Of a stretch of 31,197 bases of DNA, positions 7,069 to 14,963 are shown one piece after another; the first letter of the stretch is position 1, and each line of letters opens with the position of its first letter. The translations under genes were made by a program, and so were the position numbers. The notes under the pieces were generated by a model. The model was not told where the DNA came from. It saw only the letters and a list, made by a program, of their open reading frames with translations, and did no database searches. Source of the stretch: a virus; the IMG/VR virus record IMGVR_UViG_3300019487_000075, positions 1 through 31,197 of that record; one strand, 5' to 3'.

Positions 7069-7883
7069 ACAGCCTCCTCTTCGAACTCGGATTCCTTCAT
7101 GTACTTGTCGTAGTACTCGGCAAGGGACTTCGCGCGGCCGCGCGTGAACTTGCGGATGAACTCGTCCGGCGTTTTGCCCTGGAGCTTGACGGCGGCGGCC
7201 GTCTCGGGGCCGAAGAGGTCGGTGAGCGTCATCGCGGGCTTGCCGTCGCCGCCGGGCACCCGTTCGCTGGACTGCGCAGGCGGCGTGCCCGGCTCGGTCG
7301 CCCCGGCGCGGCGGCGCAGCTCGGCCTCGACCTCGCGGGCGATGATGCGCTTCTGGTGCTCCGGCTTCCCCACGACGTAGTTGTGCGCGAGGATCAGCGA
7401 GTCCTTGTTGGCGCGGGCCTCGGGCGGGAGGTTGCCGAGGAAGGCGTCGACATCGCGCTTGATCTCGGGGTCCGAGTAGTGCGGGATTAGGCCGCGCGCC
7501 TCGACGACCTCGCGGCCGAGCGCCTCCGCCGTCTGCATGGTGGCGCCCCGGAACTGGACGAAGGCGTCTTCGAGCGGGCGCTGCGTCTGGCGCGCGATGT
7601 ACTTCTGCGCTTCGAGGATTTTGCGGCCCTCGCCGCTCTCCAACATCTCGGCGAGTTGCTCCTCGGAGATGGTGGGCTCGGGCGGGGGACGCTCGACGAT
7701 GACTTGGCGGCCGGCGCCGGCCTGCAACGCGTCCATGCGCCCGCTGAGGTGCGCGTTCTGCGCGATCAGATTGTCGTACTGCTCTTTGGAGAGGGTGACG
7801 GTTTCGGTGGCGGTCGGCGCGGCAGCCGGCGTCTCAGGTGCGGGCGCCGGCTTTTCGGTCGTACTCGGCTCGGGCGAAGGCAT
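7065..7883 (-). CDS. Putative scaffolding protein (272 aa)
   Basis: I place the start at ATG 7883-7881 because AAGGAGG lies 6 nt upstream on the minus strand; a longer in-frame extension to 7985 has no such support. The 272-residue protein opens with an Ala/Pro/Thr-rich disordered stretch (EKPAPAPETPAAAPTATET), then a Gln/Leu-rich helix (SKEQYDNLIAQNAHLSGRMD) and long charged helices, and ends in acidic residues (KESEFEEEAV). This disordered, helical, charged composition and the location between portal and capsid are typical of scaffolding proteins that guide capsid assembly. The Asp/Glu-rich end is compatible, but no protease domain is visible. Its first 50 bases overlap the preceding small gene. 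Confidence 0.65.
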   Translation of the reverse strand: MPSPEPSTTEKPAPAPETPAAAPTATETVTLSKEQYDNLIAQNAHLSGRMDALQAGAGRQVIVERPPPEPTISEEQLAEMLESGEGRKILEAQKYIARQTQRPLEDAFVQFRGATMQTAEALGREVVEARGLIPHYSDPEIKRDVDAFLGNLPPEARANKDSLILAHNYVVGKPEHQKRIIAREVEAELRRRAGATEPGTPPAQSSERVPGGDGKPAMTLTDLFGPETAAAVKLQGKTPDEFIRKFTRGRAKSLAEYYDKYMKESEFEEEAV

Positions 7884-8079
7884 CACGATCCTCCTTGTCG
7901 ATTGAGTTAGCGAGAGCGCGCAGCGCGGCGTTCGCGCCTTGCGCACGAAGAACGTCTTCCCAGCATTCTGCGCCGAGCGCGTCACCCGCGTAGGTGCCGG
8001 CTCGCCACAAAATGTCTTCTCTGAACGATTCCATGAGCGCCTTGTTCTGGCGCAAATTCATGAGCCACGCGTTGTTCAT
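7834..8079 (-). CDS. Small protein after portal (81 aa)
   Basis: This 81-residue protein starts NNAWLMNLRQNKALMESFRE and contains LGAECWEDVLRAQGANAALR. Its ATG overlaps the portal stop as ATGA, and its 3' end overlaps the scaffold-like gene by 50 nt. The composition is helical and mildly charged, with no transmembrane segment. I do not recognise a family. The tight coupling to the portal supports a real gene and suggests a head-assembly accessory role. Confidence 0.65.
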   Translation of the reverse strand: MNNAWLMNLRQNKALMESFREDILWRAGTYAGDALGAECWEDVLRAQGANAALRALANSIDKEDRDAFARAEYDRKAGART

Positions 8080-10001
8080 TGGAGGCCCTCGGGACCATTG
8101 ATGCCAGCGCCTTGCGCGTTGGGCGGCGGCAGACCTTGGGGCGGCGGTCCCATGCCGTTGCCGGCGCCATTCACGCCTGCGCCCTGCGCGAGCATTTGCA
8201 TCAACTGCGCGACCTGTTGCTCTTGCTGGACGTCGGCGCTCGCCCGATTGATCTCCTCCATCGTGAGCACGAAGGCGGCGGGGTCGCGCACTTGATCGAA
8301 CGCGCGAATCGTGCGGTCGACCAACTCGCCGGCCTTGTCGACGATCATGAGCCCGGTCGCCTTCAGTTCGGGCGGCAGCATCGGGTTCGAGATGAGCGTC
8401 ATCAGCTCGATGAGCTGCTTGTAGTATTGGCCCATGAATTGGGCGAGGAGCATGGCGTTCTGCTTGTCGGCGTCGCGGTTGACGGACGCCGACGACGCGG
8501 TCAGCTCAACGAGCACGCCGTCATCGAAGTCGGGGTTGCGCAGCAACTCGATGACGAGCGCGCCGTCCTCGGGGCCGAGCATGCGCACGAGGCGCTGCAT
8601 GACGAGCTGGTCGTCGGCGAGCACGCGCTCTTGGTAGCGGAAGAGGCATTGCTGTACGGCGCGTGCCGTGGCGATGCGCATCTCGTCGAAGGCGGGGGTG
8701 AAGCGTTTGGAGACGTTTTGGATCGCAGAGAGCGCAGTGATGCCGGGCGTGCGCGACCCGAGCGCCGACGACCGCCCCTGCCCCAAGTCGCCGACGCCCG
8801 TGCGGCGCTCGGCGTACTGCATGAGGATGGTCTCGGCTTGGATCGCGGAGGTGTAGACGTCGGCCATCGCGAAGGCTTTAAAGTCATCGGCTGGGTTGGC
8901 GACGAGGATGACCTTGCCGGGCCACATCTCTTCGGTCTCGCTGCCGGTGCCTTCCTTGCGCACGTACACACGCGCGTTCGCGAGCAGCATGTTGAGCACG
9001 CGTTGGTTGTGGATCTCGGTCGCGCTGCGCTCGAACTCGCGAAGCATCTCGACGACGCCGAGCCCGTTGAAGAGGTGCGGGCGCGGTTGGTAGACCATCG
9101 ACTCGAAGGGGCGGCGGCGGTCGTATGGGTCGGGGCGCAGCTTGCAGACGCGGCGCGAGACGCGGTCCATCGCGATGTAGAGGTCTTCGGGGATGCCGTC
9201 GTCGTCGATGTCGAAGGCGATGTAGCCTTCGAGGATCTCAGCGAGGTGGCGAGTTTCGACGCCCGTGCGCGACGTGCGGCCGAGGCGCTCGCGGGTTTGG
9301 CGCACCGACATCGAGGAGGCGAGCGCCTTCACGCCCTCGATGTCCCAGCCTTGCATCTTGGCGAGCACCGACAACTCGGACGGTGTGCGGAACGACCGCA
9401 TACACAACCAACGGGCGTCTTCGAGCCACGCGGGCGCCGACCCCGGTACGATGAAGTTCTCGGGGGCGAGCGCGCGGATGCGTGGGCCGCTCGCGACGAT
9501 CGCACGCCCGGTGAGCGTCTTCCGAATCTGTTCGAGCCACGGGATGTAGTAGACGCCTGTACCGAGTTGGGTGTCGTCGGCGAACGCGTGCATGACGGCG
9601 CGCCGCAGGCCCCACTCGTTCTCGGCGCCGTGGTTGGCAAGCCGTTGGAGGGCCTTGCCGTGCTTGACCCAGCGTTCGTCGACTGCGCGGGCCGTGATCG
9701 TCGGCGAGATTTGGTAGACGAGGTCGACGGCCTCGGCGTAGATGGCGTCGGCCGCGATGGCGCCGACGGGCACTTCGATGTTGGGCGCGTTCGGGATGGG
9801 CGTGTTGCGGGCTTGGTGCTCGGGCACGCCGTCGTACATGCGGAGGCAGTCGCGCCAGTTGGCCTCGATTTGGAAGCGGGAGGCGAGCGCCTCCTCGACC
9901 TCGTAGAAGAAGTAGTCGGCGACGTCGGTGACTTGCTGGTCGCTGTAGCGCCGTGCCGGTGTTGGCGGAGGGACGGCGAAGGTGTTGGCGCGTTCGGCCA
10001 T
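8076..10001 (-). CDS. Portal protein
   Basis: The 641-residue length and layout fit a P22/T7-like portal. The N-terminal part has SRFQIEANWRDCLRMYDG and a Pro-rich PIPNAPNIEVPVG stretch typical of the clip-to-wing entry. The wing region carries LAPENFIVPGSAPAWLEDAR and the stem/crown carries long helices such as FERSATEIHNQRVLNMLLAN. The C-terminal part is Gln-, Gly- and Pro-rich (QQEQQVAQLMQMLAQGAG). Twelve copies would form the DNA entry ring that docks the terminase. Its start shares a base with the upstream stop (TAATG). Many podovirus and siphovirus portals diverge strongly, so subtype is uncertain. Confidence 0.88.
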   Translation of the reverse strand: MAERANTFAVPPPTPARRYSDQQVTDVADYFFYEVEEALASRFQIEANWRDCLRMYDGVPEHQARNTPIPNAPNIEVPVGAIAADAIYAEAVDLVYQISPTITARAVDERWVKHGKALQRLANHGAENEWGLRRAVMHAFADDTQLGTGVYYIPWLEQIRKTLTGRAIVASGPRIRALAPENFIVPGSAPAWLEDARWLCMRSFRTPSELSVLAKMQGWDIEGVKALASSMSVRQTRERLGRTSRTGVETRHLAEILEGYIAFDIDDDGIPEDLYIAMDRVSRRVCKLRPDPYDRRRPFESMVYQPRPHLFNGLGVVEMLREFERSATEIHNQRVLNMLLANARVYVRKEGTGSETEEMWPGKVILVANPADDFKAFAMADVYTSAIQAETILMQYAERRTGVGDLGQGRSSALGSRTPGITALSAIQNVSKRFTPAFDEMRIATARAVQQCLFRYQERVLADDQLVMQRLVRMLGPEDGALVIELLRNPDFDDGVLVELTASSASVNRDADKQNAMLLAQFMGQYYKQLIELMTLISNPMLPPELKATGLMIVDKAGELVDRTIRAFDQVRDPAAFVLTMEEINRASADVQQEQQVAQLMQMLAQGAGVNGAGNGMGPPPQGLPPPNAQGAGINGPEGLQ

Positions 10002-10276
10002 TAGATGGGCGGCGCGACCTTCGCGAGTACGTCGGGCGCGGGGATGAGCGCGCGCAGCTTGGCGGCCTCGTCAGGCGTGAGCCCGCTGTGGGTCTGGCCG
10101 CGCGCGGCGACGGCAACGGCCACTGGGAGCAACAACTTGCCAATCCAGTAGCCGGCGGCGCCGAACTCGCCGAGCGGCAACGTCGGCAAGAGGACGGCGA
10201 GGAACGCCATCGTCATGGCGAGCGTCTTTTGGAAGTAGGCGGGGTCGCGCCACAGTTTGGTAAGGAGAGTGCCCAT
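10001..10276 (-). CDS. Small membrane protein, holin-like (91 aa)
   Basis: This 91-residue protein has two hydrophobic stretches (TLAMTMAFLAVLLPTLPLG and IGKLLLPVAVAVAA) separated by GEFGAAGYW, a short basic N-terminus (LLTKLWRDPAYFQK) and a soluble C-terminal tail (LTPDEAAKLRALIPAPD). Two hydrophobic helices with a charged tail are compatible with a class II holin. The ATG at 10276 shares a base with the upstream stop (TGATG), so this start is preferred over a longer frame that begins at 10339. No endolysin is seen next to it, so a lysis role is only a suggestion. Confidence 0.65.
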   Translation of the reverse strand: MGTLLTKLWRDPAYFQKTLAMTMAFLAVLLPTLPLGEFGAAGYWIGKLLLPVAVAVAARGQTHSGLTPDEAAKLRALIPAPDVLAKVAPPI

Positions 10277-10428
10277 CACGCATCTTTCGAGAGGAAGCCG
10301 GCGACGACCGACAGGACGGCGATTACGAGACGGAGCCACGAGCCGACCTCGTCAGTGTCGAAGCCGGGCACGAGGATGGCGGTGGCCGTGCCGAGGCCGA
10401 GCGCCGTCGTCTTCCAGTTGGTGGGCAT
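10276..10428 (-). CDS. 50-residue membrane protein, holin-like
   Basis: A 50-residue frame begins at ATG 10428-10426 and ends at a TGA sharing a base with the next ATG. The sequence starts MPTNWKTTALGLGTATAILV and continues with a second hydrophobic stretch (LRLVIAVLSVVAGFLSKDA). An N-terminal NWKTT followed by a Gly/Ala-rich membrane helix is a pattern often seen in small phage holin-like proteins. GGAAGTG directly precedes the start. It is coupled on both sides to other small genes, which is the best evidence that it is real. Confidence 0.7.
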   Translation of the reverse strand: MPTNWKTTALGLGTATAILVPGFDTDEVGSWLRLVIAVLSVVAGFLSKDA

Positions 10429-10613
10429 CACTTCCACGGATTCAGGTTGCGCGGCGGGTTGCCCCCTTTGTGCTCGGTGCGGCAGGGCGCCGTCACGATC
10501 TTGACGGAGCGGTTCGGGGCCGCCACGGTGACGGCGGCGTTGCGCACGCCTGCGCCCGCATTGCCGCCGGGCGGCGGCTTCATGCCGTAACGCGTCGATC
10601 GTTTGTAGGCCAT
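10428..10613 (-). CDS. Small basic protein (61 aa)
   Basis: This 61-residue protein begins MAYKRSTRYGMKPPPGGNAG and ends with HKGGNPPRNLNPWK. It is basic, Gly/Pro/Asn-rich, and probably disordered at both ends around a short beta segment (AAVTVAAPNRSVKIVT). The start at 10613 is chosen because GGAGG lies 4 nt upstream; an in-frame ATG at 10640 lies inside the inverted repeat region. It is the first gene after a gap containing a perfect 8-bp inverted repeat, so it may begin a transcript that continues through the portal. Function unknown. Confidence 0.65.
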   Translation of the reverse strand: MAYKRSTRYGMKPPPGGNAGAGVRNAAVTVAAPNRSVKIVTAPCRTEHKGGNPPRNLNPWK

Positions 10614-10630
10614 GGGACCTCCGTAGGCGG

Positions 10631-10654
10631 TGCTTAGCACACGCCAGCTAAGCA
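10631..10654. repeat. Perfect 8-bp inverted repeat TGCTTAGC / GCTAAGCA
   Basis: TGCTTAGC (10631-10638) and GCTAAGCA (10647-10654) are perfect inverted copies separated by 8 nt, between the stop of the 470-residue fibre gene and the start of the next gene. No T-run follows on the minus strand, so it does not look like a standard intrinsic terminator. It belongs to the GCTAA-box set described under findings. Confidence 0.5.
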
Positions 10655-10657
10655 GTG

Positions 10658-12070
10658 CTAGTTGTTCTGGCCGTCATTGGCTGACTGGATGGTGAGCGCG
10701 ATCAAGCGCAGTGTCGAGGGCGTTGTCGTGTTCGCCGCATCAACCGACCCTCGCCAGATAAGCGTGTCACTCGGAGCGCACGCTCCACCACAGGTGATTG
10801 TGTTCGAGGCTTCTTGGAAATCGCCCGCCGTCGTCGAGAAGGTGAGATCGAGGTTGATCGCGGCAGGGAAGTTGGCGGCGTCGAGCGTTTGGTTGTCGGT
10901 GACGCAGAGGCACGTGAAGTCGATCGCGATCGTGCCGGCGGTGGCGGCGCCTTGCACGCCGGTCAGCGTCGCAGCGATGGGCACGCTCGCCGTCGCATTG
11001 ATTGGCATGCGCATGAGGCCGCCAACGAGGCCGGCCGCGTTGTCGCCACAGATGACGTAGGGACCGGGCACGTTAGTCGTGAGCGCGCCATTCTCGGTTT
11101 TGACGCAGACGAGCGCGTCGGCCGACCACCGCGAGGCTTCCAGTGTCGTCGTGGTGTCTTGGTAAGGTTGGCACGAGGTGACGCCGGCCGTGAAGACGGG
11201 AACGCCGTCGCACCCGGAGAAGTCGGAGCCGAGCCCGCCAAGTGCTTCATCGAGGAAGGTCGGGTACGTCCAGTTGCCGGCAGTGATGATCGGGACGCCG
11301 GTCGTCGCCGACGTGTTGTCACCCGTACCGCCGCGTGCAGCCTCAATCGTGCCGGCTGAGAAGAAGGCCGTTGCCGTATCGCCACACGTCGCGCAGCCCG
11401 CCGTGTCACCCGTTGGGACGACGACGAGCGTCGTCCCGTTGCTGTAGGAGAGGAGGCCGCTTTGGTCTTGCTGCCAGAAGAGGCCCATCGGGAGCGCGGT
11501 GCGCTCTGACGTTGCGGTGTAGGTCTCGTGCCACGGGACGTGGTTGGTCAAGTTGTCGACGTCGGTGATCGCCGAGCCCGCGATGGTGACGCCCATGACG
11601 AACATGGACTCGGCGGGGCGCGCCGGTCGCGTCCCCGACGCCGTCGTGCAGTCGGTCATGTAGTGGGTGCCGGCGACGCGCGTCCAGCCGGCGTTCGCCG
11701 TCGTCGTCAGCTTGGTCAGGATGACCCAGCAGAAGTCGGCAGCGGTCGCGCCCTGCGTGGAGTAGTTGATGGAGGCAGCCGGGTCGACGATGAGGACGCC
11801 GTCGACGAAGCCGAGGCACGTGCCGGCGAAGGTGCCGGTCATGCCGACGGCGGTGCCGTGCACGCACTGGTTGTAGGCGAGGTCGGCGAAGCGCCGGCCA
11901 TTGTTGCCGAAGGCGGCGTCGCGGTCTGCGTCTTCGCCGAGGAGGAATGTGCGGAGCGTGGAGAAGAAGGAGGCGTTCTCACCGGGGACCGGGTTGAACG
12001 TCGCCGGAGTCGGCGTCTGCGCGTGGGCGACACCCGCGAGCAACGCGAGCGCGACGATGAGCCGTTTCAT
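10658..12070 (-). CDS. Secreted fibre/adhesin-like protein (470 aa)
   Basis: I place the start at ATG 12070, which gives a textbook signal peptide MKRLIVALALLAGVAHA with AxA cleavage before QTPTPA; the frame stays open further upstream but overlaps two other genes. The mature protein is Thr/Ala/Gly-rich and beta-predicted. It contains an ARGGTGDNTSATTG motif of the kind found in tail-fibre repeats and ends in a region (SDTLIWRGSVDAANTTTPST, then LRLIALTIQSAN) like the C-terminal jelly-roll of fibre proteins. Cys pairs recur (GCATCGD, CLCVTD, CGGACAP). ATGA coupling links it to the upstream membrane protein. A receptor-binding or host-surface adhesin role is inferred; a signal peptide is unexpected for a virion fibre. 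Confidence 0.8.
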   Translation of the reverse strand: MKRLIVALALLAGVAHAQTPTPATFNPVPGENASFFSTLRTFLLGEDADRDAAFGNNGRRFADLAYNQCVHGTAVGMTGTFAGTCLGFVDGVLIVDPAASINYSTQGATAADFCWVILTKLTTTANAGWTRVAGTHYMTDCTTASGTRPARPAESMFVMGVTIAGSAITDVDNLTNHVPWHETYTATSERTALPMGLFWQQDQSGLLSYSNGTTLVVVPTGDTAGCATCGDTATAFFSAGTIEAARGGTGDNTSATTGVPIITAGNWTYPTFLDEALGGLGSDFSGCDGVPVFTAGVTSCQPYQDTTTTLEASRWSADALVCVKTENGALTTNVPGPYVICGDNAAGLVGGLMRMPINATASVPIAATLTGVQGAATAGTIAIDFTCLCVTDNQTLDAANFPAAINLDLTFSTTAGDFQEASNTITCGGACAPSDTLIWRGSVDAANTTTPSTLRLIALTIQSANDGQNN

Positions 12071-12294
12071 GTTTGTCCTCGTTCGTAGCGAAGGCGCGCG
12101 GCCTCGAAGCCCTCGATGTAGCCTTGGCGTGTCGACACGATGTTCTCGACCTTCAGGAGCCGCTGGTCGAAGTTGTTCAGCGTCTTTTCGAGGTGCGTAA
12201 GCGTGCGCACGATGAGAAAGCCGACCGTCGACACGAGGATGCCGATGACCGAGGCGATGAGCGCGCCGAAGCTGAAGGTCGGGTCGAAATGCAT
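12067..12294 (-). CDS. Single-pass membrane protein with coiled coil (75 aa)
   Basis: This 75-residue protein has a hydrophobic helix near residues 8-28 (GALIASVIGILVSTVGFLIV) followed by a cytosolic-type coiled coil (THLEKTLNNFDQRLLKVENI) and a charged tail. The start at 12294 shares a base with the upstream stop (TGATG) and the stop overlaps the fibre gene as ATGA. The build resembles XhlA/hemolysin-like or holin-accessory proteins, but those usually have the coil first, so I leave it as an unknown membrane protein. Confidence 0.7.
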   Translation of the reverse strand: MHFDPTFSFGALIASVIGILVSTVGFLIVRTLTHLEKTLNNFDQRLLKVENIVSTRQGYIEGFEAARLRYERGQT

Positions 12295-12578
12295 CACACG
12301 TCGTCGTAGATTGCGTCCAAGAACGGTTGGATCGTCGTGATGGGAACCCACCTGAGGCCGGCGCCGCCCGGCGGCGGCGTCTGGGCGATGAGCTGTGTGG
12401 TGCGCTGCACATGCTCACCGAGTTCGCGGCAGCACTTGTGGAGCACGGCGGCGTCAGCGAACTCGGCAATGTTCTTGCCGGCGAAGAAGGTCTGTGGTGT
12501 TGGCACGGGCGTGGTGCCGGCGGGCGCGCCGAGCGTGTACTTGAGTCCGACGTTGTAGCCTTTGAAGATCGTTGCCAT
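12294..12578 (-). CDS. Small unknown protein in the adhesin block (94 aa)
   Basis: The 94-residue protein starts MATIFKGYNVGLKYTLGAPA, contains a Pro/Thr stretch (GTTPVPTPQT), a helix with a CC pair (AAVLHKCCRELGEHVQRTTQ) and PPPGGAGLRWVP. GGGAGG lies 6 nt before ATG 12578, so I prefer it to the in-frame ATG at 12584. It is coupled by TGATG to the membrane protein downstream and lies 14 nt after the large LamG-type protein. No family is recognised. Confidence 0.65.
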   Translation of the reverse strand: MATIFKGYNVGLKYTLGAPAGTTPVPTPQTFFAGKNIAEFADAAVLHKCCRELGEHVQRTTQLIAQTPPPGGAGLRWVPITTIQPFLDAIYDDV

Positions 12579-12592
12579 GGGCATCCTCCCGG

Positions 12593-14566
12593 TTAGGGTG
12601 TCACCGCGTCACAATCGATCGCGGTGAGGTCACAGCCACCGCCGAGGGTGGCGTTGAACCCGGTGTCGACATACATCGTCGGGTCGACAGCCCAGCACGA
12701 GCAGGCGCCGCCGGTGATACTACACGACTGGATGCGGCAGAGCGCGGCGTCCGAGAGGAGCCCGTTGTAGACCCACACGTCGTCAAGCTGGCCGTTCCAG
12801 AAGGCGTTCTCGGCGGCGTTCGCCCCGAGCAGGAACTTGACCGACGCATTGGTGGCGAGGTTGTCGGTGACGGCGGTCGTCGCGCTCTCGATGCCGTCGA
12901 AGGTGATCTGGAGGGTGTTGCCGGGGTTGTCGAAGCGGCAGGCGAGCGCGTGGAAGGCGTTGATGGTGAAGGCGCCGTTGGCGGTCTGATTGAAGCGCTC
13001 GGTGCCGCCGGCCTCGCGCACATGGCACACGCCGAGATCGTTCGTGCTGTCGCGGTAGAGGGAGTAGTGGATCGTGGTCGACGTCGCCTTGGTGATGCCG
13101 CGAAAGAAGGCGTCCGAGACCGCGCGCCCGAAGTAGCCCCACGAGAGCGAGCCCGAGCCGCCGAGGTTGTACTCGGTGCACGCCGTGCAGCGCAGATAGT
13201 CGAGCGAGGCGGCGACGAAGTCGCCGGCGCCCGACCCGATGACCTTGTTGATGGTGTCTTGGGAGACGGCGCCGGGCGCGACGTTCTCCAGGTCGCAGTT
13301 GGCGGCCGAGCACGCGATGGTGCCTGCGCCCTTGTTCATCTCGCCGAGATCGAGCGCGTTCTCGAACTCGTAGCAGCCGACCATGGACTGATCGCACCAG
13401 TCGACGAGCGAGACGGTGCCGATCGAGTCGGCCGCGTTCGGCGCTTCGATGGCGAAGGCGTAGTGTACTTGGCCCGTGTCGTTGAGGGTGAGCGCGCCGA
13501 CGCCGCCCGTGCCGGCGACCGTGAAGCTGTTCGCGTCGAGGTCGCCGAGCACGTCGCCGAACGCGCCGTAGGCCCAGAGGGAGATGAAGTTGTTTGCCGT
13601 ATTGCCGGGGCCGACGACGGTGTCGCCCATGTTGATGCCGCGCACGACTGGCGCCGTGCCGCTGTGCGTGACGCACGTGCCACCGCCGCAGAGGTCGGTC
13701 ATGCAGCCCGAGACGAAGACGAAGTTGACGGGCGCCGGGCCGGGTGTGATGACCTGGAAGTCGCCCGCATCCGAGCAGCCACCGCCACTGTCACCGTTGC
13801 CGGTGAAGGTGCCGGCCTCGCCGTAACCATCGCCGTCGGCCCACCACCAACCACGATAGACTTTGCCGTTCTCGTTGGCGTCGGAACCGACGGTGAAGCC
13901 CGCACTCGTCAAGCTGCGGACGACCTGCGTACGCGCTCCCTCACTCACGTTGTACCAGCCGAACGACTCGGTCGCGGGCATATCCTCGGAACGGAAGTAG
14001 AAGTGGCCCTTGCCGAAGGCGGCGGCGGTCGAGTCGATTTGGACGCCGACCCACGAGGGCGCGAACGGCGTCGTGATCGTGCGCGGCGAGCTGCCGTCGC
14101 CCGTGTACTCGAAGGTGCCGTGGGTGGCACCGCTCTCGAACGCGAACCAGCAGTAGGTGTTGGAGTCACCGTTGACTTCGTCGGCCGTGCCGACCTCGAA
14201 GTAGTCGACGCCAACCGCTTGGATGCCGTTGGCCTCGCACTGCGGCGCTTCGAGGACCATGCCGCACGAGCTGTCGCCGACGAGTTGTGCGATACGGTAG
14301 GTCGAGTTCTCGCCCACGACGTCCGTGACTTTGAAGACCATGACGAGGCCGACGTTGGCGGTCAGCCCCGTCGGGATGCGGCGATTGTCTTGACCGTTCC
14401 CTTCGTAACACCCCTGGGAGAAGGCACTCGCCTCGCCCATGGCAACGATCAGTTCGTCGCAGCAGTAGGTGACGTCGCCCGCCGCGCAGCGTTGCGGATC
14501 GCAGAAGTCGCCTTGCGCCCACGCGAGCGCGGGCGCGAGCGCGAGCACGGCGATGAGCCGGCGCAT
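12593..14566 (-). CDS. Large secreted LamG-type adhesin/fibre protein (657 aa)
   Basis: The start at ATG 14566 yields a signal peptide MRRLIAVLALAPALAWA before QGDFCDPQ; the open frame further upstream overlaps another gene. Around residues 150-255 there is a segment resembling a domain repeated in phage tail fibres (FEYTGDGSSPRTITTPFAPS, then WVGVQ, then GFTVGSDANENGKVYRGWWW). The C-terminal third looks like a LamG/concanavalin-type lectin fold, starting at GCYEFENALDLGEMNKG, with HALACRFDNPGNTLQITFDG and ending FWNGQLDDVWVYNGLLSDA. About two dozen cysteines, many closely paired, suggest disulphides formed outside the cytoplasm. It likely binds glycans or a host surface. It lies 5 nt after the upstream gene, with no obvious ribosome site of its own. 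Confidence 0.8.
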   Translation of the reverse strand: MRRLIAVLALAPALAWAQGDFCDPQRCAAGDVTYCCDELIVAMGEASAFSQGCYEGNGQDNRRIPTGLTANVGLVMVFKVTDVVGENSTYRIAQLVGDSSCGMVLEAPQCEANGIQAVGVDYFEVGTADEVNGDSNTYCWFAFESGATHGTFEYTGDGSSPRTITTPFAPSWVGVQIDSTAAAFGKGHFYFRSEDMPATESFGWYNVSEGARTQVVRSLTSAGFTVGSDANENGKVYRGWWWADGDGYGEAGTFTGNGDSGGGCSDAGDFQVITPGPAPVNFVFVSGCMTDLCGGGTCVTHSGTAPVVRGINMGDTVVGPGNTANNFISLWAYGAFGDVLGDLDANSFTVAGTGGVGALTLNDTGQVHYAFAIEAPNAADSIGTVSLVDWCDQSMVGCYEFENALDLGEMNKGAGTIACSAANCDLENVAPGAVSQDTINKVIGSGAGDFVAASLDYLRCTACTEYNLGGSGSLSWGYFGRAVSDAFFRGITKATSTTIHYSLYRDSTNDLGVCHVREAGGTERFNQTANGAFTINAFHALACRFDNPGNTLQITFDGIESATTAVTDNLATNASVKFLLGANAAENAFWNGQLDDVWVYNGLLSDAALCRIQSCSITGGACSCWAVDPTMYVDTGFNATLGGGCDLTAIDCDAVTP

Positions 14567-14571
14567 CGTGG

Positions 14572-14961
14572 CTACGGCGTCACCGTGGGCGTCGCCGTCA
14601 CCATGCGGACCTCTTCGTAGGTGATCGTGCCGCCCGCCGGCATTTTGCACCAGTAAGTGATGGAGGCGAGGATGCGTTGGATGAGGCCCTCGTTGGGCTT
14701 GAGGCGGAAGCCGGTATTGGGGCCGGGGGTGATCGAGAGCGCGGCCGGCGTCGTGCCGCACGCGGCATCGTTGGCGCCGTCGACATTCTTGATGATGAGT
14801 TCAATGCGCCCGGAGCCCGAGCCCACGATCTGCGGCGTGTTGGCGACGAACGCGAGCGAGCGCCCGTCGCGGACGGGGACGTCAAGGCCGGCGGCCATCA
14901 TCGCCCACACGCACACGAGGAAGAGGCCGAGCGCGACGACGCGGATCGCGAGGTTCGTCAT
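14572..14961 (-). CDS. Exported/membrane-anchored small protein with TP tail (129 aa)
   Basis: This 129-residue protein opens with a hydrophobic segment (LAIRVVALGLFLVCVWAMMAAG) that could be an anchor or a signal peptide. A presumably beta-sandwich domain follows (AFVANTPQIVGSGSGRIELI, NEGLIQRILASITYWCKMP, GTITYEEVRM), and the protein ends in TATPTVTP. GGAGG precedes the ATG by 8 nt. It lies just before the large secreted protein and shares the Thr-Pro style of the other exported genes. Two cysteines in the mature part could pair. No family recognised; perhaps a partner of the adhesin. Confidence 0.7.
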   Translation of the reverse strand: MTNLAIRVVALGLFLVCVWAMMAAGLDVPVRDGRSLAFVANTPQIVGSGSGRIELIIKNVDGANDAACGTTPAALSITPGPNTGFRLKPNEGLIQRILASITYWCKMPAGGTITYEEVRMVTATPTVTP

Positions 14962-14963
14962 GG

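Noticed and set aside
8079-10004. 641-codon open frame antisense to the portal gene
   Set aside because: It mirrors the portal almost exactly, has Arg/Val/Gly-rich low-information sequence typical of the antisense of GC-rich genes, and the portal frame is clearly real.
12572-14620. 682-codon open frame antisense to the LamG-type protein
   Set aside because: It is an antisense shadow with repetitive V/A/R/G/D composition; the opposite frame has a signal peptide and a lectin-like domain.
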